A DNA stretch of 64,000 nt from Brevundimonas naejangsanensis DSM 23858 (GCF_000421705.1 NZ_ATXN01000002.1:992001-1056000); one strand, 5' to 3'; shown: positions 1-8,488, counted from the stretch's first letter. Made by a program: numbers and translations. The notes: generated by a model not told the origin, from the letters alone.

Positions 1-1
1 A

Positions 2-667
2 CAGCAGGGCCAGATGGGCTCGCCCGAGGATCAGGACGGCCAGTTCGTCGAGGTCGTCGGCTCCAACATCAACGACGTGTGGAAGACCAAGCTGAAGGGC
101 TACACCGCGCCCATCACCGTCCTTTACGAACAGGGCACCCAGACCGGCTGCGGCTATGGCCAGGCGGCGATGGGGCCGTTCTACTGTCCGGCGGATCAGA
201 AGGTCTATCTGGACCTCAGCTTCTGGCGCGAGATGGAGACGAAGCTGGGCGCGTCCGGCGCTGACTTCGCCAAGGCCTATGTCATCGCGCATGAATTCGG
301 CCACCACGTCCAGACCCTGACCGGGGCCAGCCAGCAGGTGCAGCGCGCCCAGCAGGCGGCGCGGTCACAGGCCGAGGGCAACCGCTATTCCGTCGCGCTG
401 GAGCTTCAGGCCGACTGTTACGCCGGGGTCTGGGCCAGCAACGCCGCCGCCGTGTCGAACGGTCAGGTGGCGCTGGAGCCGGGCGATCTGGAAGAGGGCA
501 TGAAGACGGCCCAGGCCATCGGCGACGATACCCTGCAGCGGCGCGGCGGCGGGCGCGTCTCGCCCGAAAGCTTCACCCACGGCTCCTCGGCCCAGCGGGT
601 CGAGTGGCTGCAGCGCGGCTATCAGACCGGCGATCCAGCCGCCTGCGACACCTTCTCCCAGCTTTAA
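2..667 (+). CDS. Neutral zinc metallopeptidase (YpfJ-like), 5' end outside the window
   Basis: The reading frame is open from base 2 and has no stop before the window edge, so the true start lies upstream; about 221 residues are visible. The zinc-peptidase signature HEFGHH lies about 97 residues into the visible part, followed about 30 residues later by ELQADCYAGVWA, which matches the third-ligand region of the YpfJ / putative neutral zinc metallopeptidase family. These proteins are usually close to 300 residues with an N-terminal membrane anchor, so roughly a quarter is missing here. The substrate is unknown in the family. It ends just before the convergent DUF418 gene. Confidence 0.85.
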   Translation, partial: QQGQMGSPEDQDGQFVEVVGSNINDVWKTKLKGYTAPITVLYEQGTQTGCGYGQAAMGPFYCPADQKVYLDLSFWREMETKLGASGADFAKAYVIAHEFGHHVQTLTGASQQVQRAQQAARSQAEGNRYSVALELQADCYAGVWASNAAAVSNGQVALEPGDLEEGMKTAQAIGDDTLQRRGGGRVSPESFTHGSSAQRVEWLQRGYQTGDPAACDTFSQL

Positions 668-677
668 ACCGAGTGGA

Positions 678-1979
678 TCAGGCGGCCTTCGCGCGCTTCA
701 GCTGCGAAGGCCGCCCATAGGCGAACCAGCGCAGGGCCCACTCCAGCGGTCCCATGTTGAAGGCGCGCAGCCACAGCGCGCTGAACGTCATCTGAACCAC
801 CCAGATGCCGAGCGCGACACCCCACAGGCCCCACCAGTCCAGCCTGCCCCACAGGTTCAGGCCATAGAACAACAGGGCCGCGATCGCCGACTGTCCCAGA
901 TAGTTGGTCAGGGCCATCCGTCCCAGATTGCGCAACGCCCGCCCGACAAACCCCAGGGCGTTCATCTTCCACAATGAGAGCAGCAGGCCGACATGACCCA
1001 GGGTCATGGCGCATCGGCCCAGTTCATAGCTGCTCTGCGTCGCCCAAGACTCGGACGAAAACTGGCTCAACCACAGCACCACCGCCTGCCCGCCGTTGAC
1101 CGCCAGCCCCACGCCATAACCACAAGCCGTCAGCGCCAGATAGAAACCCAGCGAACGCGCCCCGCCCAGCACGCCCAGCTTGAACAGCGCCATGCCCAAC
1201 AGCATGAAGGCGACCGATTCAATGACCAGGGTGATGGTGTAGCTGGACGCCGCATAGTCCAGCCAGGTCCTCACGCTCCACTTCAGCAGGCCTGCGACGC
1301 CGCCGGTGCGCACGGCGACCTCTTCGGCGACAGCCTCCGGCGACAGGCTCTGCGCCTCCTGGGCGCGGCTATGCGCCTTCAGGGCCTCGGCGTCTTCGGC
1401 CGACAGGGACGCTCCGGCCTCAACCTGCAACGCCAGTTCGGCGCCGCGACGCGCTTCAATCGTCTGATAGGCGCCGACCACGGCCGACTCAGCCGTCAAC
1501 AGCAGCAGAAGCGCGGCCGACAGGGCGATCAGAGTGCGCGGGCGGGCCATGCGGAAAACAAACAGCAGAAATCCCGACAGGCCATAGACATAGAGAATGT
1601 CCCCCGGAAACAGCAGGGCCGTGGCGTTGAACACGCCCAGCGCCAGCAGGGCGATGCAACGTCGAAAGTACACGTCCGCCGCCTGAATCGTCCCGCGTCC
1701 GTCTTCGCCGCGCAGGGTGATCAGCAGCATTCCCGCGCCGAACAGCAGGGTGAACAGACCCCGCATCGACCCCTGCACGAACAGATGCTGGATGATCCAC
1801 GCCGACCAGTCCGGATTGGCCAGCGTCGGCGGCAGGTCCGGATGATACTGGTCCCAGGCGCCGCCCATCATCATGATATTGACCAACAGGATGCCGCACA
1901 GGGCGAAGCCGCGCAGCAGGTCCAGGCTTTCCAGCCTTTGACCTGGCGATACGGACATCATGGACGGCGAGGCGCTCAT
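678..1979 (-). CDS. DUF418 family membrane protein
   Basis: 433 residues. The N-terminus carries the family hallmark RLESLDLLRGFALCGILLVN, followed by many hydrophobic segments consistent with about eight to ten membrane helices. A soluble, Glu/Ala-rich stretch near residues 175-220 interrupts the helices. The C-terminal half (about 260-425) is the DUF418 region, ending in the typical GPLEWALRWFAYGR. It belongs with YeiB-like proteins, whose biochemical role is not established. The retropepsin-like gene upstream ends 65 bases before this start on the same strand, so co-transcription is plausible. Confidence 0.85.
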   Translation of the reverse strand: MSASPSMMSVSPGQRLESLDLLRGFALCGILLVNIMMMGGAWDQYHPDLPPTLANPDWSAWIIQHLFVQGSMRGLFTLLFGAGMLLITLRGEDGRGTIQAADVYFRRCIALLALGVFNATALLFPGDILYVYGLSGFLLFVFRMARPRTLIALSAALLLLLTAESAVVGAYQTIEARRGAELALQVEAGASLSAEDAEALKAHSRAQEAQSLSPEAVAEEVAVRTGGVAGLLKWSVRTWLDYAASSYTITLVIESVAFMLLGMALFKLGVLGGARSLGFYLALTACGYGVGLAVNGGQAVVLWLSQFSSESWATQSSYELGRCAMTLGHVGLLLSLWKMNALGFVGRALRNLGRMALTNYLGQSAIAALLFYGLNLWGRLDWWGLWGVALGIWVVQMTFSALWLRAFNMGPLEWALRWFAYGRPSQLKRAKAA

Positions 1980-2044
1980 GCGGGCCGCTTATCCCCCTTC
2001 AGGCCGTGGACGAAACGGATTCTGCCTGCGCAAACCCGTCAAAG

Positions 2045-2989
2045 CTAAACAATGGTCACATCCATCAACGGCGCGAGGTGCAGCTGTCCGTCGCCAAGGT
2101 TGAGAATAATATCGCGCCCTGCGAACGCCTCCATGCCCAACAGGGCGTCCGGGTAGTTGGGCAGCGCCCGATCGGCGTAGACCGCTATCGTCACGTCGCG
2201 CCAGGTTTCCGACCCCAAAGCCACGCTCTTCGCCTCAACCAGACGCGCCCTGGCCACCCCGCCCAGAACGATGCTTGACCCTTCCCGTTCCGGGCGGCCG
2301 TCCAGCAGGCCCGCCGACTGCGCGACGCCTTCGCTCACAGCCAGAAGGGCGGAAGAGCCGGTATCGAGGACGGCCTGCACCCTGACGCCCTCCACGACCG
2401 TATCGGCGATCAGGGACGTACCGGCCCGCCGCACGGGCATGGCGCGATAGGCCGGCGACAGCTCCGTCTGCGCCTTGCGGAACAGACGCAACCGCCGTCG
2501 GCGCAGGTCCATCTCCAGCCCCGCCTGCATCAGCAGATCCTGCCCCAGGATCAGCGGCGCCCCCAGCCCCTCCTCTTCCGACAGAGGCCCGAGGTCCAGA
2601 ATTCCTGCGCGCAGGCGGTCGATGCGCGCCTCGCCAAACGTCAGGTCCAGGGTCACCCCACGGCCCATCTGGGCGCGCCCATCCACCCCATAGGCGATCA
2701 GCGGCATGTCGAAGAAACGATCCAGCCCCAGCTCGGCCACCAGCCGCCGGTCGATCACCGAATACTGGGCGCCGCTGTCGATCAGCGCCGTCAGTTCGCG
2801 ACCAGCCAGCCGCACCGGCACGGTCGGCAACAGGGTCCGGGGCGCGACGAACTGAAGCCAGCCGCTGCTTCCGTCGGCGCCGAAGGTCACGCCGGGACGT
2901 CGCCACAGCACATGATCCTTGAGCCACAATCCGCCGCCTACGGCGGCGACGGCGGCTCCGGCGCGAATGAAAAGGGAGCGGCGGTTCAT
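2045..2989 (-). CDS. Retropepsin-like aspartic protease with N-terminal signal/anchor
   Basis: 314 residues from the ATG at 2989. This start is preferred because it begins MNRRSLFIRAGAAVAAVGGG, a twin-arginine-like or lipophilic signal; the open frame extends further upstream to 3139 but the extra residues look non-coding. Two aspartic-protease half-sites are visible: IDSGAQYSVID near residue 70 and VLDTGSSALL near residue 208, as expected for a single-chain protein with two retropepsin-like lobes. Likely exported to the periplasm. Substrate unknown. The thrC gene diverges from it. Confidence 0.8.
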   Translation of the reverse strand: MNRRSLFIRAGAAVAAVGGGLWLKDHVLWRRPGVTFGADGSSGWLQFVAPRTLLPTVPVRLAGRELTALIDSGAQYSVIDRRLVAELGLDRFFDMPLIAYGVDGRAQMGRGVTLDLTFGEARIDRLRAGILDLGPLSEEEGLGAPLILGQDLLMQAGLEMDLRRRRLRLFRKAQTELSPAYRAMPVRRAGTSLIADTVVEGVRVQAVLDTGSSALLAVSEGVAQSAGLLDGRPEREGSSIVLGGVARARLVEAKSVALGSETWRDVTIAVYADRALPNYPDALLGMEAFAGRDIILNLGDGQLHLAPLMDVTIV

Positions 2990-3176
2990 CGGCCTGACAT
3001 GAACCGGGCGGGGCTCCGACGCCAGCCCTTTTCCCTCGAGATAGCGGTCGCGACGGGGCAAGGCGCGCTGAACGCTTAGTCCCAACCAGGTTGTTGCGTC
3101 ATCTGGCGAACTTTCCCTTCGCATACGCAAAATAATCATGACGAAGCAGCCAACGGCGGCTAGAAACGACCCCGAT

Positions 3177-4571
3177 ATGACGAATTCAGCTGACCGCTAC
3201 ATCTCGACGCGCGGCGACGCCGCTCCGACCCGTTTTTCGGACGCCCTGCTGCGCGGAATCGCGCCGGACGGCGGCCTCTACATGCCGCAGGCCTGGCCCG
3301 CCCTGCCGGTCGACGCCACCCGGCCGGGACGCAGCTACGCCGAGATCGCCAAGGCGGCGATGGCGCCCTTTATCGGCGACGCCCTGCCAGCGGGCGCGCT
3401 GGATCGTGCGTTGGACCGTCTGACCAAGGGCTTCGACCATCCGCTGGTGACGCCGCTGGTCGAACTGGAGCCGGGCCTGTTCGTACTTGAGCTGTTCCAC
3501 GGCCCGACGGCGGCGTTCAAGGATCTGGCCATGCAGCTGGTCGCCGCCCTGTCGGACGAGGCCCTGGCCGCGACGGGCGAGACCCTGACCCTGCTGACCG
3601 CCACCAGCGGCGACACCGGCGCCGCCGCCGTGCGCGCCTTCGCGGGCGCCGAACGCATCAAGCTGATCGTTCTGCATCCGCTGGACCGCGTGTCGCCGGT
3701 GCAGCGCAGGCAGATGACGACGGTCGAGGCGGACAACGTCCTGAACCTGGCCGTGCGCGGCGACTTCGACGACTGTCAGCGTCTGGTGAAGGGGCTGCTG
3801 GCCGAGGAATCCCTGCGTGAACAGGGCCGTCTGTCCTCGGTCAACTCGATCAACTGGGGCCGACTGGCGGGCCAGATTCCCTATTACGTCTCGGCCACGG
3901 CCCAGCTAGGCCAGGCGGCGACCTTCGTGGTGCCGACCGGCAATTTCGGCGACGCCTTCGCCGGGATCGCCGCCAAGAAGATGGGCCTGCCCGCCGCCGG
4001 TTTCGTCGCCGCCGTCAACCAGAACGACGCCCTGGCCCGCGCCATCAATGACGGCGTCTACGCCCGCCGCCCGGCGGTCGAGAGCGGCAGCGTGTCGATG
4101 GACGTGCAGGCGCCGTCCAACTTTGAACGTCTGGTCTATGAAGCCTCCGGCCGCGACGCCGAGGCGACCCGCGCCGTGTTCGAAACCTTTGCGCGCGAGG
4201 GGTCCGTCACCCTGCCCGCCGACCTTCTGGCCGCCCTGCGCGCCGAGGTGTCGGCTGTCTCGGTCGATGAAGCGACGACAAAAGCCGAGATCGCCCACGC
4301 CCACGCCGCCTGGGGCCGCGTCGTCTGTCCGCACACCGCCGTGGCCCTGGCCGCCGCGCGCCGCCTGGACCGCAACGGCGCGCCCATCGTCGCCCTGTCC
4401 ACCGCCCACCCGTCCAAGTTCGGCGCCTTCGTCTCTGACGTCATCGGCGTCGAGCCGGAACCGGCCCCCGTCATCCGCGCACTGGGCGACCGCCCCGAAC
4501 GCCTGACGGTGATCGAGAACACGCCCGAGGCGGCGCTGACGGCGGTGAAGGGGTTTGCGAAGGCGAGCTGA
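3177..4571 (+). CDS. thrC: Threonine synthase
   Basis: 464 residues. Converts O-phosphohomoserine to L-threonine with pyridoxal phosphate, the last step of threonine synthesis in the cytoplasm. The N-terminus RYISTRGDAAPTRFSDALLRG and the PLP-lysine motif HGPTAAFKDLAMQ (Lys about 115) are diagnostic, as is the nucleotide-like phosphate loop SGDTGAAA. An in-frame ATG at 3138 would add 13 residues; 3177 fits the usual family N-terminus better. It stands apart from the homoserine dehydrogenase-kinase operon at 5.2-7.9 kb but completes the same pathway. Confidence 0.95.
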   Translation: MTNSADRYISTRGDAAPTRFSDALLRGIAPDGGLYMPQAWPALPVDATRPGRSYAEIAKAAMAPFIGDALPAGALDRALDRLTKGFDHPLVTPLVELEPGLFVLELFHGPTAAFKDLAMQLVAALSDEALAATGETLTLLTATSGDTGAAAVRAFAGAERIKLIVLHPLDRVSPVQRRQMTTVEADNVLNLAVRGDFDDCQRLVKGLLAEESLREQGRLSSVNSINWGRLAGQIPYYVSATAQLGQAATFVVPTGNFGDAFAGIAAKKMGLPAAGFVAAVNQNDALARAINDGVYARRPAVESGSVSMDVQAPSNFERLVYEASGRDAEATRAVFETFAREGSVTLPADLLAALRAEVSAVSVDEATTKAEIAHAHAAWGRVVCPHTAVALAAARRLDRNGAPIVALSTAHPSKFGAFVSDVIGVEPEPAPVIRALGDRPERLTVIENTPEAALTAVKGFAKAS

Positions 4572-4595
4572 CACTCCCTCTCTAAATACTCTGGC

Positions 4596-5063
4596 TCAAC
4601 GGTCGCCGGTCGAGCGGCTGATGGCGGCCCTCATCCCTTCGGCGTGAAGAGCGCCGGACGGAGCGATCTTGTCGTTGGGGGTGTCGGCAGGGTCGGTATG
4701 GGCCGTGCGGTTGTCAGGGATGCCCTCATGCGTCTGTTCGGCCTTACGCTCTACGGCGGCCTTCAGATTGCGCGTCGCTGAGGTCGATGCACGACGGCGC
4801 TTCTGTTCCTCAGCTGCGCGCTCGATCGCCTCGGCCAGTTGCGCCTTCTTTTCACGCGCGCCCGTGTCGATATTGGCCTGCCCCTCGCGGCTGGCCTGGC
4901 GGGTGCGGGTGCGGATCATCCGCTGAGCGCGGTCGCGCCGCTCGCGCAGTCGTCGCAGCAGATCGGTCAGTTGCGTATCGGTCAGGTGCGCCGCCGCACG
5001 GCTCATCTCGACCCACTCCGTCTCATTACGGTCCAGGGCGCGGTTCTTGTCGGCTGCGGTCAT
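4596..5063 (-). CDS. Hypothetical charged, probably coiled-coil protein
   Basis: 155 residues, very rich in Arg, Glu, Lys and Ala. The start at 5063 is chosen because GGAGG lies five bases upstream; an ATG four codons earlier overlaps that site. Residues about 10-110 alternate charged and alanine residues (for example LTDTQLTDLLRRLRERRDR), suggesting long helices or a coiled coil. The tail is hydrophilic and probably disordered. There are no membrane segments or catalytic motifs. I do not recognise a family. It lies between thrC (convergent) and the terminator of the thrB operon, so it is probably expressed alone. Confidence 0.65.
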   Translation of the reverse strand: MTAADKNRALDRNETEWVEMSRAAAHLTDTQLTDLLRRLRERRDRAQRMIRTRTRQASREGQANIDTGAREKKAQLAEAIERAAEEQKRRRASTSATRNLKAAVERKAEQTHEGIPDNRTAHTDPADTPNDKIAPSGALHAEGMRAAISRSTGDR

Positions 5064-5155
5064 GCTGTCCTCCATTCTGAGATGTAGAGGGAGCGCATGG
5101 GCCGCCAAGCTTGTTCCCGGTTGCGGCGCCTTGTCCTGCCACACAGGCGGGAATG

Positions 5156-5187
5156 AAAAAGCGGCCCCTTCGCATGAAGAGGCCGCC
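5156..5187 (-). terminator. Rho-independent terminator after thrB
   Basis: Read on the minus strand, an 11-base stem GCGGCCTCTTC/GAAGGGGCCGC (one internal mismatch) with a short loop is followed by TTTTTC. It lies 16 bases beyond the thrB stop codon and closes the hom-thrB transcript. Confidence 0.8.
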
Positions 5188-5202
5188 TTGATCGCAGAGG
5201 GT

Positions 5203-6165
5203 TCAGGCCGGCTCCGCCGCCTTCCAGTAATCCAGGCGCCGGAAGAAGGGCGTCGGATCCTTGGGCGTGACGAGATTGGCCGGGTCGTGAAACAGCCGGT
5301 CATGCAGGCGCGTCAGGGTGAAGCGCACCGCCGCCGCCGCGCCGAGTTCCGGCAGGGCCTGACGCTCGGCGTCCGACAGGGGCCGCACCGACTCATAGCC
5401 CTTCTGGAAGGCGCGCAGGGCTGACGGCAGAGGCCGTCCCTCGGCGTCGAAGCCCCAGGCGCTGAGCGCGATGGCCAGGTCATAGGCCAGCACGTCGACG
5501 CAGGCGAAATAGAAGTCGATCACGCCGCCCACGTCGGTCGCCCCATGCTCGTTCACAGCAAACAGGACGTTGTCGGGGAAGTAGTCGGCGTGGATCGGGC
5601 CGCGCGGCAGCGACGCGTCGCTCCACGGTCGGGCCAGATCGGGCAGCAGGCGCTGCATCTGCTCCAGCATCCTGTGATCCTCGCCCGCAGCGACCGTATC
5701 GCAGCGCGCGGCCAGATCGGCCCAGACGCGCGGCCCGACCGGGTTCTCGCGCATGCCTTCATAATCGGCCGCATCGAGATGCAGCAGGGCCAGAACCTGA
5801 CCGGCGCGATACTGATCCTTGTCCGTCGGCTGGCGCTTCCAGGCGCCGGGCGTCCATTCAACAATGGCGGCGGCGCGATTGTTCAGGCGGCCGATCACCA
5901 GCCCTTCGCGATCCGCCACCGGCGCGGGCGTCGGAAAGCCCTGCGCCGCCAGCCGCCCCGTCAGGCCGAGGCAGAACGGCAGGGCCGAGGCCTCGGTCCG
6001 CCCCTCGAACAGGGTCAGAACATAGGCGCCCTTGTCAGTCACCAGACGGTAGTTGGTGTTCTCGACCCCCTCGGCGATCGGGGTCAGTTCGACCAGCCCG
6101 CCGAGAGGGTAGCGCATGAGATAGTCGTCGGCCTGTTGCGGCGTGACGGGCGTGAAGACGGCCAT
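5203..6165 (-). CDS. thrB: Homoserine kinase (choline/aminoglycoside-kinase-fold type)
   Basis: 320 residues. Phosphorylates homoserine to O-phosphohomoserine with ATP. It is the APH-fold homoserine kinase (ThrB type 2) used by many alphaproteobacteria rather than the GHMP type: the catalytic loop HADYFPDNVLF lies near 192-202 and the metal-binding VIDFYF near 215. The ATG at 6165 is used; the open frame upstream overlaps the previous gene in another frame. Only two bases separate it from the stop of the homoserine dehydrogenase fusion, so the two are one operon, ended by the hairpin at 5156-5187. Confidence 0.93.
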   Translation of the reverse strand: MAVFTPVTPQQADDYLMRYPLGGLVELTPIAEGVENTNYRLVTDKGAYVLTLFEGRTEASALPFCLGLTGRLAAQGFPTPAPVADREGLVIGRLNNRAAAIVEWTPGAWKRQPTDKDQYRAGQVLALLHLDAADYEGMRENPVGPRVWADLAARCDTVAAGEDHRMLEQMQRLLPDLARPWSDASLPRGPIHADYFPDNVLFAVNEHGATDVGGVIDFYFACVDVLAYDLAIALSAWGFDAEGRPLPSALRAFQKGYESVRPLSDAERQALPELGAAAAVRFTLTRLHDRLFHDPANLVTPKDPTPFFRRLDYWKAAEPA

Positions 6166-6167
6166 GA

Positions 6168-7904
6168 CTAGACAAGCTCCGCAGCGGCGCGCCGGGCGCG
6201 CATGACGTCGGCGACATCGGCCAGAACGCTCTCGGTCGTGGCCCAGCGCCCGGCGCCGCGCCCCTTGCACGTCCACACCCGGCCGTCCTGACCATAGACT
6301 TTCAAGGCGTTGCGCTCTCCGTTCAGCGACAGGAAGAGCGCGTCCTCAAGCGCGCCGTCAAGACGGACATAGGCGTCCAGTTCGCCGTCGCGGTCGAAAC
6401 AGGCGCCGATCTGGCGCACCGGCGCGTCGCCCAGCGGGGTTTCGGCGGCCAGCACGTCGCGCGGCAGGGCGTCGGGCGAACGGCCGAAGGCCTCGAACGA
6501 CAGCAGTTTGACCTTGGCCTCGGCGTCGAAGCCTTCCAGGTCCGAGGACGGGTCCTCCTCGGCGAAACCGGCGGCGCGGGCGTCGGCCAGGGCGTCGGAG
6601 AAGGTCGCCCCCTCGCCCAGACGCTGCAGCATGAAGTTGACCGTGCCGTTCAGCACCGCCTCGAAACCGACCACCGGACCGGCGGCGCGGGCGGCGCGCA
6701 GCGTTTCTATCATCGGCGAGCCCCCGCCGACCGAAGCCGACCAGGCGACCCGACAACCGTTGGCGTCTGCCAGGGCCTGCAGCCCTTTGGGATCGCGGGC
6801 CACGGCCTGTTTGTTGGCGCTGACCACGTCGCAGCCCGCCTCCAGCGCGCGGCGGATCAGGGCGTGACCCGCCTCGCCCTCGGACAGGGCTTCCAGCAAC
6901 AGGTCGGGTTTCTTGGCCAGCAGGGCGTCGACGTCATTGGTGAACAGTTCAGCCGGGGCGGCGACGTCGCGCGGCTTCTTCGGATCACGGACCAGGACGC
7001 CGACGACTTCAAAACGGCTGTCGGGCAGAAGGCGGCTGAGCAGACCCCCGCCGACGACCCCGCATCCGGCCACGGCCACCTTCAGCGCCGCCGCCGCCTG
7101 CACCGGCCCCGGAGGGGCGCCGCGATCGCCGACCACCGTGCCCTCGGCGCGGCCCAGAGCCGCCACTTCAATCTCGACCGCGCGGGCCTGAGCCAGGTCG
7201 ATGGCGTCATGCTGGACCAGGGCCCCGCCCACCTGGCGCGCCGTCTCCCATGAGGCGCGGCGATAGCGCACGGGCGTCCCCGCGCTGACCGCCGGATCGC
7301 GGTCGTAGAGGCCGTCCACATCCTTGACCAGCCGCACGCGGTTCAGTCCCAGTTCAGCCGCCAGAACCACCGCCGTCAGATCGGACCCGCCCCGGCCCAG
7401 CAGGGCGACGCGGCCGTTGGGCCGGACCGCGCCGAAGCCAGGCACGACCACCACCTCATGCGCCTCCAGCGCGCGTTGCAGTTGGTCGCCCTTGAGGCAG
7501 ACCGGGCGGGCGTGCTGGCTCGGCCCCTCCGCGATGATGCCCAGTTCCCGCACCGACAGGCCGATGGCGTCCAGCCCCACACGATCGCAGGCGACGGCGA
7601 CCAGGGCGGCAGCCTTTTCCTCGCCCAGCACGACATAGGCGGGCAGAAGCTCGTTCTCGTGGTCGAGGCCCAGGCTGCGCGCCTCGGACAGCAGCTTGTC
7701 GGTCTGGCCAGCCAGGGCGGAGACGACGGCGACCACCTTACGGCCGGCGCGGACGTGGCTGTAGATTTCGCTGGCGACGGCGGGGGCCTGAGAGGCGTCG
7801 CGCAGAACGGACGAACCGAACTTCAGCACCACCACTTCGGCGGCCGGAGCGAGGGCTTCAACTGGTTTGGGCTGGTCGGCGACGAGGGCGAGAGAGGCGG
7901 ACAT
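6168..7904 (-). CDS. Aspartokinase-like / homoserine dehydrogenase fusion lacking ACT domains
   Basis: 578 residues. Residues 25-262 are an amino-acid-kinase fold like aspartokinase: KFGSSVL (28-34), GRGGSDLT (170-177), VKDVDGLYDRDP (193-204). Residues 274-578 are homoserine dehydrogenase: Rossmann motif VAVAGCGVVGGG (276-287), SANKQAVA (362-369), LNGTVNFML (418-426) and the catalytic region DLEGFDAEAKVKLL (455-468). In ThrA-type enzymes paired ACT domains sit between the modules and sense threonine; here the join is about 12 residues long and neither end has room for one. The kinase signature differs from the usual KFGGTSV, so kinase activity is uncertain. Expression is likely controlled by the upstream threonine attenuator. 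Confidence 0.9.
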   Translation of the reverse strand: MSASLALVADQPKPVEALAPAAEVVVLKFGSSVLRDASQAPAVASEIYSHVRAGRKVVAVVSALAGQTDKLLSEARSLGLDHENELLPAYVVLGEEKAAALVAVACDRVGLDAIGLSVRELGIIAEGPSQHARPVCLKGDQLQRALEAHEVVVVPGFGAVRPNGRVALLGRGGSDLTAVVLAAELGLNRVRLVKDVDGLYDRDPAVSAGTPVRYRRASWETARQVGGALVQHDAIDLAQARAVEIEVAALGRAEGTVVGDRGAPPGPVQAAAALKVAVAGCGVVGGGLLSRLLPDSRFEVVGVLVRDPKKPRDVAAPAELFTNDVDALLAKKPDLLLEALSEGEAGHALIRRALEAGCDVVSANKQAVARDPKGLQALADANGCRVAWSASVGGGSPMIETLRAARAAGPVVGFEAVLNGTVNFMLQRLGEGATFSDALADARAAGFAEEDPSSDLEGFDAEAKVKLLSFEAFGRSPDALPRDVLAAETPLGDAPVRQIGACFDRDGELDAYVRLDGALEDALFLSLNGERNALKVYGQDGRVWTCKGRGAGRWATTESVLADVADVMRARRAAAELV

Positions 7905-7978
7905 GGACGTTTCCTGAAGGCTGGGTCTGGGAGGATTTTTAAGAGAGATCGGCGGGGTCAGAGTGGATTTAAGGCAAT

Positions 7979-8007
7979 AAAAAACCCGCCCGGGGGTCCA
8001 GGCGGGT
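7979..8007 (-). terminator. Attenuator terminator of the threonine operon
   Basis: On the minus strand CCCGCC (8006-8001) pairs with GGCGGG (7990-7985) and is followed by six T. It lies between the leader peptide and the homoserine dehydrogenase start, so it ends transcripts before the structural genes. A competing partner for the 5' arm, GGCGGG at 8061-8056, lies inside the last codons of the leader peptide. Ribosome stalling on Thr codons would leave that partner free and prevent the terminator from forming. Confidence 0.85.
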
Positions 8008-8045
8008 GATCGGTTTTCTGCGTGTCTCGCCCTAAACGGCGCGCA

Positions 8046-8147
8046 TCATCCGGTCCCCGCCCGCAAGGGCATGGTGGTGGTACCGGTGGTGGTAATCATG
8101 GACGCGAAGAGACCCGTCGCCGGGGCGGCGATGGTGGTCGTCTTCAT
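8046..8147 (-). CDS. thrL: Threonine operon leader peptide
   Basis: 33 codons, beginning MKTTTIAAPATG and continuing through MITTTGTTTM to a TGA. Eleven of 33 residues are Thr and two are Ile, with triplets of ACC/ACG codons, the pattern of thr operon leader peptides such as E. coli ThrL (known family logic; no similarity beyond composition is claimed). It lies just upstream of a terminator and then the homoserine dehydrogenase gene. No clear Shine-Dalgarno sequence precedes the ATG. The last codons contain the sequence able to form the antiterminator. Confidence 0.85.
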   Translation of the reverse strand: MKTTTIAAPATGLFASMITTTGTTTMPLRAGTG

Positions 8148-8160
8148 GCTGGCGAGGCGG

Positions 8161-8198
8161 TAAGGCACAGGCGGCGTCCGGTTGAAAATCGTGCCTTA
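8161..8198 (-). repeat. 8-base perfect inverted repeat at the start of the thr leader
   Basis: TAAGGCAC (8161-8168) and GTGCCTTA (8191-8198) are perfect inverted copies separated by 22 bases. They sit between the predicted promoter and the leader peptide, so they could be a 5' hairpin of the leader RNA or a protein operator. Confidence 0.5.
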
Positions 8199-8227
8199 GG
8201 GTGAGCCAGGGCGCCGCGTCGCGTCAA
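8199..8227 (-). promoter_or_regulatory. Probable promoter of the leader-hom-thrB operon
   Basis: On the minus strand TTGACGC (8227-8221) is followed after about 14 bases by GCTCACCC, resembling the Caulobacter housekeeping pattern TTGACG...GCTANAWC. Position relative to the leader peptide fits a transcription start near 8190. Confidence 0.45.
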
Positions 8228-8354
8228 CCCCGCATCGAAATAATTTTTCTCGACATCGCCCCAACAGGCCCATTTGGCCATCACCTTGGGGCGCTTTCGC
8301 CCAAACGGGGTGAAATTTTTCGCTTGACCGGCGCTCTTCGCAACCGCACCGTAA

Positions 8355-8488
8355 GCTCACTCATCAAGACCGGCTGAGGGATTAGGCCCTTTGACGCCGG
8401 GGCAACCATCGGGTTCCGCCCGAAACGGTGCCAACTCCTGCGGGGTTCTTCGGGCTTGCCTGAATGGACCGCGAGAGATGGGTGGAGC
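8355..8488 (+). ncRNA. SAM-I (S-box) riboswitch upstream of metX-metB
   Basis: The conserved S-box core is recognisable in order: CTCATCAAGA, TGAGGGAT, AGGCCC, then GGGGCAACC, and on the 3' side GGTGCCAACTCCTGC and GAGAGATG. The outer helix P1 closes with GCTCACTCATC (8355-8365) against GATGGGTGGAGC (8477-8488) with one bulge and one G-U pair. These elements bind S-adenosylmethionine in known SAM-I RNAs and switch off methionine genes. A following hairpin, GCGTCG/CGACGC (8487-8504), shares two bases with P1 and may be part of the expression platform; there is no U-tract, so control may be translational. Confidence 0.88.

Noticed and set aside
8071-8095. GGTGGTGGT-type short repeats that could suggest a simple repeat or CRISPR-like unit
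   Set aside because: They are the complements of ACC threonine codons in the leader peptide.
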